Of a DNA stretch of 64,000 bases, positions 1 through 7,681 are shown one piece after another. The stretch is from contig BPJM01000004.1 in the NCBI GenBank assembly GCA_026004615.1, positions 310,001 to 374,000 on the forward strand, in the 5' to 3' direction. The position numbers and the translations under genes were made by a program. This DNA comes from Planctomycetota bacterium. Lineage in GTDB: Bacteria; Planctomycetota; J058; J103. The notes below the pieces were generated by a model. The model searched no databases, had not been told where the DNA came from, and saw only the letters and a list, made by a program, of their open reading frames with translations. How positions within the stretch are numbered: position 1 is the stretch's first letter; each line of letters opens with the position of its first letter.

Positions 1-1548
1 CTTGAATACCGCGGGGGCGAGGCCCGCGGTCGGCAGTCCCCGCCCGAGCGGACTGAAGTGCAGGTGAAACAGCCGGTCCAGCTCCAGCACGCCGCCCAGC
101 CGCTGCTGCAGCATGGCAGGGGTGTAGGCGAGCGCCGGCAGCTCGCCGCCGAAGTGGCGCGCGATCGCGTCCAGCTCGGCCAGGTGGATGGCGTCGGCGA
201 ACAGCACCGGCGTGTCCGCCGCGAAGCCGAACAGCGCGTCCAGCGGCTCGAGCGCCGCCTGCAGGCCGAGCGCGTGCGCGCGCGCCACGAGCTCCCCGAA
301 GCGGATCGTGTGCTCGGCGTGATCGAGCCCCTCGGCCGGCCGCACCTCGCCCTCGAGCTCGCCATATTCGCTCACGAAGGCCCCGCCCCCCGGTGCGAGC
401 ACCCGCGCGATCTCCTGCAGCAGCACCAGCGCCCCGGCGTTGAGCAGCCGGCCAGGCCGCGCGGGATCCGGCGCCACGCGCAGATCGGCGATCACCTCGT
501 TGCACAGCAGCAGATCCGTGCAGCCGCTGCGCAGCGGCAGCGCCTCGGCGTGCCCCTGCACCCAGTGGACCGCGGCCGGCAGCGCGCCAGGGCTGCCAGA
601 GAGGCGCCGGCGCTGCGCCGCCAGCAGCGCCGGGGCCAGCTCGACGATGGTGTAGTGGCGCACCGGCGCCGGCGCCGGCAGCGCCTCGAGAAACGCCTCC
701 GCCATGGCACCGGTGCCGCCGCCCACCTCCACGATCCGGCGCGTGTGCGGGCCGAGCAGCCCGCGCTCGCGCAGCACCTCGGCCAGCCGCGCCCCGTAGC
801 TGCGGCCGCCCAGCGCCGGGTGCGGCTCCCGATACAGGTGCGAGAGCGTGCTCTCGCGCAGCTCGAACTGCTCTTCCGCCGTCCGGATCCGCTCCCGGTG
901 GTAGCGCGTGAGCTCGGGCTCGTCCTCTGCCGGCGGGCGGGCCGGCGGAGCCGGGCCGAAGCAGCGCAGGTGCTTGGTGTGCGAGAGCACCTCGGGCGGC
1001 GGGCCCTCGGTGAAGGTGTTGGCCGGCGCCGGCAGCCACTTGAGCAGCTGCTGTTCGATCCCCGTCCAGCGCCCGAGCAGCTCGCGCAGCGCCCGGGCGT
1101 GCTGGCCGGCGTCGGCCAGGATCTCCGCCAGCGGATGGGTGCCATCGCAGATCTGCCACAGCCGCGCGGGCAGGCCCGCCAGCCGCTCCAGCACCGGCCG
1201 CTGCTGCGTGCGGTCCCAGCGCGCGCGCAGCACCGAGCCGTCCGCCTCAACGTAGAACACCGACCAGGGCGAGCGCAGCGGATACCAGCCCGCCAGCTCG
1301 CGTTCCTCATCGCAGTCCGGCGGCACCAGCAGCCGCCAGCGCAGCAGCCGCTCGCGCGCCCGCGCCACCGCCTGCGGGTCCGCGGGTCCGCGGGCCCGCG
1401 GCCAGCCCGCGAGCGCCGGTACCAGCGGTAGCAGCGCCTGCCGCACCGGCTCGCGGACCGGGATCACGGCGCCATTGCGCTGGTGAAACAGCACCAGCTC
1501 GCGCCGCCCGCCGAACCAGCGCGCGTGCTCGGACAGCCGCAGCTCCAT
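1..1548 (-). CDS. Class I SAM-dependent methyltransferase, 3'-truncated by window edge
   Basis: The frame is open from an ATG at 1548 to the first base of the window (516 codons, no stop seen), so the C-terminus lies outside. About 270 N-terminal residues are unassigned. They are followed by a Rossmann methyltransferase core with motif I VEVGGGTGAMAEAF near residue 272, a downstream TIVELA strand and the LLLCNEVIADL motif IV region. The ordering fits a class I methyltransferase; the substrate cannot be inferred. A GGGG stretch lies just upstream of the ATG. It is divergent from the gene at 1664. The fold is well supported by motif I; the function of the N-terminal half is unknown. Confidence 0.75.
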   Translation of the reverse strand, partial: MELRLSEHARWFGGRRELVLFHQRNGAVIPVREPVRQALLPLVPALAGWPRARGPADPQAVARARERLLRWRLLVPPDCDEERELAGWYPLRSPWSVFYVEADGSVLRARWDRTQQRPVLERLAGLPARLWQICDGTHPLAEILADAGQHARALRELLGRWTGIEQQLLKWLPAPANTFTEGPPPEVLSHTKHLRCFGPAPPARPPAEDEPELTRYHRERIRTAEEQFELRESTLSHLYREPHPALGGRSYGARLAEVLRERGLLGPHTRRIVEVGGGTGAMAEAFLEALPAPAPVRHYTIVELAPALLAAQRRRLSGSPGALPAAVHWVQGHAEALPLRSGCTDLLLCNEVIADLRVAPDPARPGRLLNAGALVLLQEIARVLAPGGGAFVSEYGELEGEVRPAEGLDHAEHTIRFGELVARAHALGLQAALEPLDALFGFAADTPVLFADAIHLAELDAIARHFGGELPALAYTPAMLQQRLGGVLELDRLFHLHFSPLGRGLPTAGLAPAVFK

Positions 1549-1596
1549 GCCCCCAGCATAATGGCCCGGCGCAGCCGGGAAAAACCTCCCGCGGGC

Positions 1597-1625
1597 TTGC
1601 GGGTCGCAGGCGGCGGGCGTACGAT
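1597..1625 (+). promoter_or_regulatory. Sigma-70-like promoter for the gene at 1664
   Basis: A TTGCGG -35 box (1597-1602) is separated by exactly 17 bases from a TACGAT -10 box (1620-1625), about 40 bases before the ATG at 1664, in the intergenic region of a divergent gene pair. Confidence 0.5.
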
Positions 1626-1663
1626 CGGCCTCCGGCGGCGGGAGGGCCAGCCGGAGCGGGGCG

Positions 1664-2008
1664 ATGGGCGTGGTCCAGCACAGCACGGTGCGGGTGCGCT
1701 TCCGGCCACCTCCGGCCACCCGGGAGGCGCTCGAGGCGGCGACGGCGCTCATGGACGGGATCCTGCGCGAGCTGATCCAGCAGCTGCGGCGTCACGCGCC
1801 CGATCCCGAGGCGTTCGAGGGCAGCCTCCGGTTTTCCTGGTACGCGCTGCCGCATGCCAATCCGGCGCACCGCGGTGTGTACTGCCTCGACGTGCACGGG
1901 CGGCACGAGGTGGCGGTGCTGCGCGAGGCGGCCGACGCCATGCGGCGACTGGTCGCCGAGCGCAACTACCCCCACTTCGCGCTGGAGATCGGGGTCGACC
2001 AGGGCTAG
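1664..2008 (+). CDS. Small hypothetical protein (114 aa)
   Basis: The family is not recognised. It is a 114-residue soluble protein with no signal peptide or membrane segment. It starts with a basic strand (TVRVRFRPPPAT), followed by a predicted helix rich in Ala/Glu/Leu and a C-terminal region ending in HFALEIGVDQG. It follows a good promoter, and the YkgJ-like gene begins about 30 bases downstream, suggesting a small operon of this gene, the YkgJ-like gene and purB. Strand choice rests on the promoter and on co-orientation with the next two genes. Confidence 0.6.
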   Translation: MGVVQHSTVRVRFRPPPATREALEAATALMDGILRELIQQLRRHAPDPEAFEGSLRFSWYALPHANPAHRGVYCLDVHGRHEVAVLREAADAMRRLVAERNYPHFALEIGVDQG

Positions 2009-2038
2009 GGCGCGGACAGGCGGGTGGGGAGCCACGCG

Positions 2039-2704
2039 ATGGGAACCGATGCCATGCTCCCTGGGCACGGGTCGCAGGCCGCGGGCCGCCCGCGCCGGCT
2101 GCGGGTGTTGCAGGAGCACACCGTGCACCGCCCGGGGCAGGCGCTGGCGCCGGAAAACCCGTACTGGGCGTGGGAGGAGCCCGAGTTCAGCGAGCACCCG
2201 GCGCCGGAGCGGGGCTGCATCCGGCGCGGGTTGTGCTGCCGCTCCAATCCCGGCTGGTTCGCGCCCGGCGAGGTGGAGAAGGCGGCGGCGCTGCTCGGGC
2301 TCGAGCCCGACGCGTTCGTGCGTCGCTTCTGCATCATCGACGCGCTGGAGCTGGAGGGAGAGCGGGTCGAGGTCTTCGCGCCCCTCAAGCTCGGCCGCGA
2401 CGGCGCCCCGCTGTTGCCGCCGGGCAGCCGCGCCGATGCGCTCTACCGCATGTTCCGCGGCACCTGCATCTTCTATGACGAGCCGGCTCGGGCCTGCCGC
2501 ATCTATCCGGCGCGGCCGCTGGAGTGCCGCAGATACATCTGCACCAACCGCCCTTCGGAGAACCTGTCCCGCCGCGCGATCGCGGGGCTGTGGAGGCAGG
2601 GGCGCGTGCTCGCGGATCCCGACGCCGATCCGGTGCCGGAGCAGCCACGGCCGGAGCCCGAGGCGGGGGGAGCGGCTCCGCCCGCGGGCCGCAGCCGCTG
2701 GTAG
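2039..2704 (+). CDS. YkgJ-family cysteine cluster protein
   Basis: A protein of about 221 residues with the cysteine pattern of the YkgJ / zinc-iron-chelating family: an N-terminal CIRRGLCC cluster, a central CIFYDEPARACRIYPARP segment and the following RPLECRRYIC. Members bind a metal or an Fe-S cluster, and their role is mostly unknown. The ATG at 2039 is preferred over the in-frame GTG at 2024 because GGGGA (2026-2030) sits eight bases upstream of it. The last 30 residues are Pro/Glu/Gly-rich and probably disordered. The stop lies 20 bases before purB, so the two are likely co-transcribed. Confidence 0.75.
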   Translation: MGTDAMLPGHGSQAAGRPRRLRVLQEHTVHRPGQALAPENPYWAWEEPEFSEHPAPERGCIRRGLCCRSNPGWFAPGEVEKAAALLGLEPDAFVRRFCIIDALELEGERVEVFAPLKLGRDGAPLLPPGSRADALYRMFRGTCIFYDEPARACRIYPARPLECRRYICTNRPSENLSRRAIAGLWRQGRVLADPDADPVPEQPRPEPEAGGAAPPAGRSRW

Positions 2705-2724
2705 GACGCGGAGGGGCGCAGGGC

Positions 2725-4170
2725 ATGCAGGCAGCCGAGGGCGAGCGCTGGGTGAGTCCCCTCGCGGAGCGTTACGCCGGCGCCGCCATGCAGCGGCTGT
2801 TCGGTGCGCGCTACCGGGCGCGGCTGTGGCGGCGGCTGTGGCTCGCTCTGGCGGAGTGCCAGCAACAGCTGGGCTTGCCCATCACCGATGCGCAGCTCGC
2901 CGAGCTGCGCGCGCACCTGGACAGCTGCGACCTGGAGCGCGTCCGCCAGCTCGAGGCGGAGCTGCGCCACGACGTGATGGCGCACCTGCGCCACTTCGGC
3001 GAGCAGTGTCCGGGCGCGCGCGCGATCATCCATCTCGGCGCCACGAGCAGCTTCGTGACCGACAATGCCGACCTCATCGTCATGCGCGAGGCGCTGGAGC
3101 TGTTGCGCCGGGGGCTGTTGCGGCTCATGCGCGCACTGGCCTCGCTGGCGCGCCGCGAGCGCGCGCGGCCCTGCCTGGCGCTCACCCACCTGCAGCCCGC
3201 GCAGCCCACCACCGTCGGCAAACGGTTCGCGCTGTGGCTGCAAGACGTGTGGCTGGACTACGAGGAGATCACGCGCACCGCCGCGGAGTTGCCGCTGCGC
3301 GGCGCCAAGGGTGCCACCGGCACCCAGGCGAGCTTTCTGGAGCTGTTCGGGGGCGAGCACGCCAAGGTGCGGCGGCTGGAGCAGTTGCTCGCCGAGCGGC
3401 TCGGCTTTGCGCGCGTGATTCCGCTAGCGGGCCAGACCTATCCGCGCAAGCTCGACCACCGGGTGCTCGCGGTGCTGGCGGGGCTGGCGGCCTCGCTGGG
3501 CAAGTTCGCCACCGACGTGCGGTTGTTGCAGGGCCTGGGCGAGCTGGAGGAACCCTTCGGCGAGCAGCAGGTCGGCTCCTCGGCCATGGCGCACAAGCGC
3601 AATCCCATGCTGAGCGAGCGGATCGGGGCGCTGGCCCGCCTGGTCATCCAGACCGCGCCCAACGCGGCCCACACCGCCGCCACCCAGTGGCTGGAGCGCA
3701 GTCTGGACGACAGCGCCAACCGGCGGCTCGCCATCCCGGAGTGCTTTCTCGCCAGCGACGCCATGGTGCGCTATGCCGCGGTCGTGGTGGAGGGCCTGCG
3801 GATCCATTCCGGCGCGATCGCGGCGCGGCTGGAGGCGGAGCTGCCCTATCTGGTGTTGGAACCGCTCATCATGGCGGCGGTGCAGGCGGGCGGCGACCGC
3901 CAGGAGCTGCATGAGCGGGCGCGCCAGCACGCCATGGCGGCACGCGAGCGGCAGCGGGCCGAAGGCGGGCCGCCCGACCTGCTGGCGCGCCTTGCGGCCG
4001 ATCCCGCGTTCGCGCCGCTCGCCGGCCGGTTCGCCGAGCTGCTCGATCCCGCCCGGCATGTCGGGCGCGCGCCCGAGCAGGTCGAGGAGCTGCTCGCCGA
4101 GCACATCGAGCCGCTGCTCGCGCGCGACGGCCACCTGGCCGAGCCGTCTCCGGCGGGGCTACCGCCGTAG
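2725..4170 (+). CDS. purB: Adenylosuccinate lyase
   Basis: Cleaves SAICAR and adenylosuccinate to release fumarate in cytoplasmic purine synthesis. The 481-residue protein has the aspartase/fumarase superfamily signature GSSAMAHKRNP at about residue 290, the conserved GATSSFVTDNAD segment near residue 100, and the LTHLQPAQPTT motif carrying the catalytic-region His. The length and the GATSSFVTDNADLI segment resemble the longer adenylosuccinate lyases (human-like form) rather than the roughly 456-residue E. coli type. The ATG at 2725 is preceded by GGAGGGG. It follows the YkgJ-like gene by 20 bases, and no other purine gene lies nearby. The assignment is strong. Confidence 0.93.
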   Translation: MQAAEGERWVSPLAERYAGAAMQRLFGARYRARLWRRLWLALAECQQQLGLPITDAQLAELRAHLDSCDLERVRQLEAELRHDVMAHLRHFGEQCPGARAIIHLGATSSFVTDNADLIVMREALELLRRGLLRLMRALASLARRERARPCLALTHLQPAQPTTVGKRFALWLQDVWLDYEEITRTAAELPLRGAKGATGTQASFLELFGGEHAKVRRLEQLLAERLGFARVIPLAGQTYPRKLDHRVLAVLAGLAASLGKFATDVRLLQGLGELEEPFGEQQVGSSAMAHKRNPMLSERIGALARLVIQTAPNAAHTAATQWLERSLDDSANRRLAIPECFLASDAMVRYAAVVVEGLRIHSGAIAARLEAELPYLVLEPLIMAAVQAGGDRQELHERARQHAMAARERQRAEGGPPDLLARLAADPAFAPLAGRFAELLDPARHVGRAPEQVEELLAEHIEPLLARDGHLAEPSPAGLPP

Positions 4171-4278
4171 GGGCAGGGTGGTCTTGCGGCGGGCACCGGC
4201 ACCGGCCGTGCCCGCCGCGCACGGCGAGCGGCCTGCCCCGGCGCCGCGCGGGCGCGAGGTCGGAGCCGGGCTCCCGCG

Positions 4279-4308
4279 TTGCAGTTACACCGATCCCGGC
4301 GCTACCAT
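4279..4308 (+). promoter_or_regulatory. Sigma-70-like promoter immediately upstream of rsgA
   Basis: TTGCAG (4279-4284), an 18-base spacer and TACCAT (4303-4308). The -10 ends only ten bases before the ATG at 4319, which would give a very short or absent 5' leader. Confidence 0.4.
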
Positions 4309-4318
4309 CCATCGGGAT

Positions 4319-5323
4319 ATGGACCGGGGCTGCGAGCGGGGTACGGTCGTCCGCAAGGACCAGCAGGGCACGCTGGTGCTGCCCGACGGCGCTCCGCCCT
4401 CCCTCCAGGCAGCGCTGCGCTGCCATGTGCGGCGCGGGCTCAGGGAAGAGCTCGCGCGCGACGGGCGCGGCACGGTCGTGGTCGGCGACCGGGTGCAGTT
4501 CGTCCGCGTGGGGGACGGGCGCGCGGGCGTGATCGAGGCACTGGAGCCGCGCCGCTCGGTGCTGCTGCGCCGGCGCGCCCGCGACGGCCACCGCCCGCTG
4601 ATCACCGCCGCCAACGTCGACACCATCGCGGTCGTGGTCGCGGCGCGCGATCCGGAGTGGAAGCCCGGCTTCGTCGACCGGGTGCTGTGTGCCGCCGAGC
4701 TGAGCGAGATCGCGCCGCTGGTGGTGCTGAACAAGATCGACCTGCTCGAGCCAGCCGAGCGGCGCGCGCTGGAGGAGCTGCTGGAGCGGGACTACCGCGC
4801 CATCGGCATCCCGGCGTTGCTGACCAGCACGGTCACCGGCGAGGGCATCGACGCGCTGCGCGAGCGGGTGCGGGGGCGGATCACCCTGGTCAGCGGCCCC
4901 AGCGGGGCCGGCAAGTCCTCGCTGCTCAATGCGCTCGGGCTCGAGGCGGCCGAGCAGCGCACGGCCGCCGTCTCGGCGAGGACGCGCAAGGGACGGCACA
5001 CCACGACCAGCGCCGTGCTGCTGCCGCTGCGCGAGGGCGGTTTCGTCGTCGACACCCCGGGGGTGCGGGCGTTCGGGTTCTACGATCTGCAGCCCGGCGA
5101 TCTCGACGTGCTGTTTCGCGAGATCCGCGCCGTCGCCTATGACAGTTCTGGCAGCGGAGGCGAGGCCAGGCGCCGCTGCCGCTTCGCCGATTGCCTGCAC
5201 CGCGAGGAGCCCGGCTGTGCGGTGCGCGAGGCGGTCGCCGAGGGGCGGATCTCGCCGCGCCGCTTTGCCTCCTACCTGCGCATCCTGGAGTCGCTGGAGC
5301 AGGAGGCGCCGCCGGGGCCATGA
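4319..5323 (+). CDS. rsgA: Ribosome small-subunit-dependent GTPase A
   Basis: A circularly permuted GTPase that acts in late 30S maturation. GTPase motifs occur in permuted order: G4 NKID (about residue 140), G1 GPSGAGKSS (about 195), then the TTT switch region and G3 DTPG (about 245). An OB-fold-like N-terminus carries GDRVQFV. The C-terminal zinc-binding motif is seen as CRFADCLHREEPGC. Length (334 aa) is normal. The start at 4319 has only a weak CGGG upstream, and a promoter-like element ends ten bases before it. Its stop overlaps the next start (ATGA), coupling it to the zinc-finger phosphatase gene. Confidence 0.95.
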   Translation: MDRGCERGTVVRKDQQGTLVLPDGAPPSLQAALRCHVRRGLREELARDGRGTVVVGDRVQFVRVGDGRAGVIEALEPRRSVLLRRRARDGHRPLITAANVDTIAVVVAARDPEWKPGFVDRVLCAAELSEIAPLVVLNKIDLLEPAERRALEELLERDYRAIGIPALLTSTVTGEGIDALRERVRGRITLVSGPSGAGKSSLLNALGLEAAEQRTAAVSARTRKGRHTTTSAVLLPLREGGFVVDTPGVRAFGFYDLQPGDLDVLFREIRAVAYDSSGSGGEARRRCRFADCLHREEPGCAVREAVAEGRISPRRFASYLRILESLEQEAPPGP

Positions 5324-7602
5324 TCCAGGAGCGCAAGCTGCTCAAGCGCATCACGGCCGAGGTGCTGGCCGGCAATCCGGCCTGGTGCGTGATCGTGGGC
5401 AAGCGCGACTGGCTGTGCCCGTTCTGCGGCGAGATCGGGGCGGCCGGGTTGCGCATGGACGACAGTCTGGAGCTCCGGATCCTGCAGCACCTGGTATCGG
5501 GCTGCCCGAAGTTCACCGGCGTCGACCAGCCGCCGCTGGAGCAGGAGGTGCTGCAGCGGCGGGCGGCGGTGCTCGACCTGGCGCGGCGGGTGCGGCGGCG
5601 GCTGGCCCGCGATCCGGTCTGGCAGGTCCGCGACCGCACCGGCGGCTGGATCTGCCCGTTCTGCGCGCGGACCACCGGGATCCCGCTCGAGCTGCCGGGC
5701 GAGCGGCCGGGCGGTGGCACCGCCAGCAGGCCGGGCGAGCCGGAGGAGGGCGGCGGCGAGCAGGCAGCCGGGGACGGACCGGGCGAGCGCGAGCTGCGCC
5801 GCATCGTCAAGCACCTGCTCGCCTGCCCCGGCTACGCGCACGGCGAGGGCCGGCCACGGCCGCTGGAGGAGCTGCTCGCGGAGCGCGAGCGCGCCGAGCG
5901 GCGCCAGCGCCTGGAGCGGTTGCGCCACAAGCTGCGCGAGCGGGCGGAGTGGCGATTCCGCGACATGGACGGGCAGTGGCTGTGCCCGTTCTGCGCGGAG
6001 CCGACCCAGATCACCTTCGATCGGCACGCCGAGCCGTCGCTGGAGTTGTGCGATCAGGTCTGGCGCCACCTGGAGGGCTGCACCGCCTACCGGCAGCTGG
6101 AGGGCAAGCCGCGCACCGAGCGCTACCTCAAGGACCGGGTGATCGCGATCAACCGGGCCCGCATCCTGCAGAAGCTCGAGCGTAAGCTGACCCGCCGGGC
6201 GATCTGGCAGTTCACCGACGCCGACGACGTCTGGTACTGCCCGTACTGCGGCGAGGCGACCGAGGTCAGGCTACCGGCGCCGGCGCGGCGCGGCGTCTCG
6301 CGCACCGCGCTGGAGGGCGCGTGGGCGCACCTGGCGAGCTGCCCCGCGTATGCGGTCAAGCGCGCGCGGCTCAAGCCCAAGGCGGAGCTCCGCGCGATCG
6401 TCGAGCAGGCCAACCGCCAGATCCGGCTGCGCCGCGAGGTCGCGCGGGCGCTGGTCGAGGACGAGCGCTGGTCGGTGCAGGACGCCTTCGGCTCGTGGCT
6501 GTGTCCGTACTGCCGCAAGGTGCAGAAGTCGATCAGCATCCACCGCGACGGGACGCTGTTGCGCAAGACCATCCTGCAGGTGGTGGCGCATCTGCACGAG
6601 CAGTGCCCGCGCTACACCGAGGGGGCCGAACCGGAGCTGAGCCGCGCCGAGCTGCAGGCGCTGCTCGCGCCTCCGGGGCCGGGCGCAGAGCCGAACCGCG
6701 GTGCGGCCGTGCCCGCAGCCCCGCTGTCCGTAGCCGCGGCGCCGCCGGCCGGCGCCGCCACCGCCGGCGCTGCCGCCACCGCCGTGCCCCCCGCCGACTG
6801 GGTGCGCCGCATCGACGCGGAGGTGGCGGCGCTGAAGAGCCAGGTCGAGATGTCGCTGGAGCTGGAGCGCAGCCTGGAGCACGCGCGCTCCCGGCAGCTG
6901 CGGCTGCTGCCGCGGGTGCCGGAGATCCCCGGCTTCGAGCTCGGCGTGGTCTACAAGCCGTGTTCGCGGCTGGGAGGCGATTTCTACGACTTCGTGCAGG
7001 TCTCGGAGGGCGAGCTGGGAATCGCCATCGGCGACATCTCCGGGCACGGACTGGAGGCGGCGCTGCTGGTCGGCCTGGCGAAGAAGCTGCTCGAGGTCCA
7101 CGGCCGCGGCCGCAGCTCGCCCGGGCACACGCTCGTGCTCGGCAACGCCGACATCTATCCGGATCTGGACAGCCGCACCTTCGTCACCGTGCTGTACGGG
7201 GTGCTGGACACCCGCGCTCGCGTCTTCCGGTTTGCGCGCGCCGGGCACAACCCGCTGGTGCTGTTCAATCCGGCGCGCACCCCGCGGCTGCAGGTCGTGG
7301 ACTGCAAGGGCATGGCGCTGGGCATGGTGGCGGGCAGCGAGTTCTTCCACGCCATGGAGGAAGTCGAGATCCGGCTGCTGCCCGGCGACCTGCTCTTCAT
7401 GTACACCGACGGGGTGACCGAGTCGATGAACCACGACGGCGAGGAGTTCGGCGCCGCGCGGCTGCACGAGGTGATCGCGCGCTACGGTGCCGAGGAGGCG
7501 GAGTACGTGCTGTATCAGGTGGAGAAGGCGGTACACGACTTCCGCGAGGGCGCGCGCCAGCGCGACGACATGACGATGCTCGCGATCAAGGTGTTGCCGT
7601 GA
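5320..7602 (+). CDS. SpoIIE/PP2C-type phosphatase with five N-terminal CCHC zinc-finger repeats
   Basis: A 760-residue cytoplasmic protein of unusual architecture. Five repeats of about 75 residues each carry W..D..G.WLCP[FY]C, then a helix ending H-x3/4-C. Putative zinc ligands are C33/C36/H57/C62, C112/C115/H165/C169, C222/C225/H250/C254, C307/C310/H337/C341 and C395/C398/H424/C429. An Ala/Pro linker and a short coiled-coil-like helix (about 494-530) lead into a SpoIIE-type Ser/Thr phosphatase domain (540-760). All metal motifs are present: GGDFYD (D554), GDISGHG (D572), YTDG (D697) and RDDMT (D749/D750), so it should be active. Such domains usually dephosphorylate STAS anti-anti-sigma proteins. 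Its ATG overlaps the rsgA stop. The finger ligand (protein, DNA or metal) is unknown. Confidence 0.88.
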   Translation: MIQERKLLKRITAEVLAGNPAWCVIVGKRDWLCPFCGEIGAAGLRMDDSLELRILQHLVSGCPKFTGVDQPPLEQEVLQRRAAVLDLARRVRRRLARDPVWQVRDRTGGWICPFCARTTGIPLELPGERPGGGTASRPGEPEEGGGEQAAGDGPGERELRRIVKHLLACPGYAHGEGRPRPLEELLAERERAERRQRLERLRHKLRERAEWRFRDMDGQWLCPFCAEPTQITFDRHAEPSLELCDQVWRHLEGCTAYRQLEGKPRTERYLKDRVIAINRARILQKLERKLTRRAIWQFTDADDVWYCPYCGEATEVRLPAPARRGVSRTALEGAWAHLASCPAYAVKRARLKPKAELRAIVEQANRQIRLRREVARALVEDERWSVQDAFGSWLCPYCRKVQKSISIHRDGTLLRKTILQVVAHLHEQCPRYTEGAEPELSRAELQALLAPPGPGAEPNRGAAVPAAPLSVAAAPPAGAATAGAAATAVPPADWVRRIDAEVAALKSQVEMSLELERSLEHARSRQLRLLPRVPEIPGFELGVVYKPCSRLGGDFYDFVQVSEGELGIAIGDISGHGLEAALLVGLAKKLLEVHGRGRSSPGHTLVLGNADIYPDLDSRTFVTVLYGVLDTRARVFRFARAGHNPLVLFNPARTPRLQVVDCKGMALGMVAGSEFFHAMEEVEIRLLPGDLLFMYTDGVTESMNHDGEEFGAARLHEVIARYGAEEAEYVLYQVEKAVHDFREGARQRDDMTMLAIKVLP

Positions 7603-7681
7603 GGCGAGGCGGCGCTCTTGGCGCGGCGGACATCGCCGCGCGGTGAGCGGGCGGGCAGAGGCGCGGGGTGGGCCGGCGGCC

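Noticed and set aside
58..1431. 457-codon plus-strand frame at the left end
   Set aside because: Antisense to the methyltransferase frame, which has motif I and other family strands; the plus-strand reading is Arg/Gln/Ala-rich with no motif.
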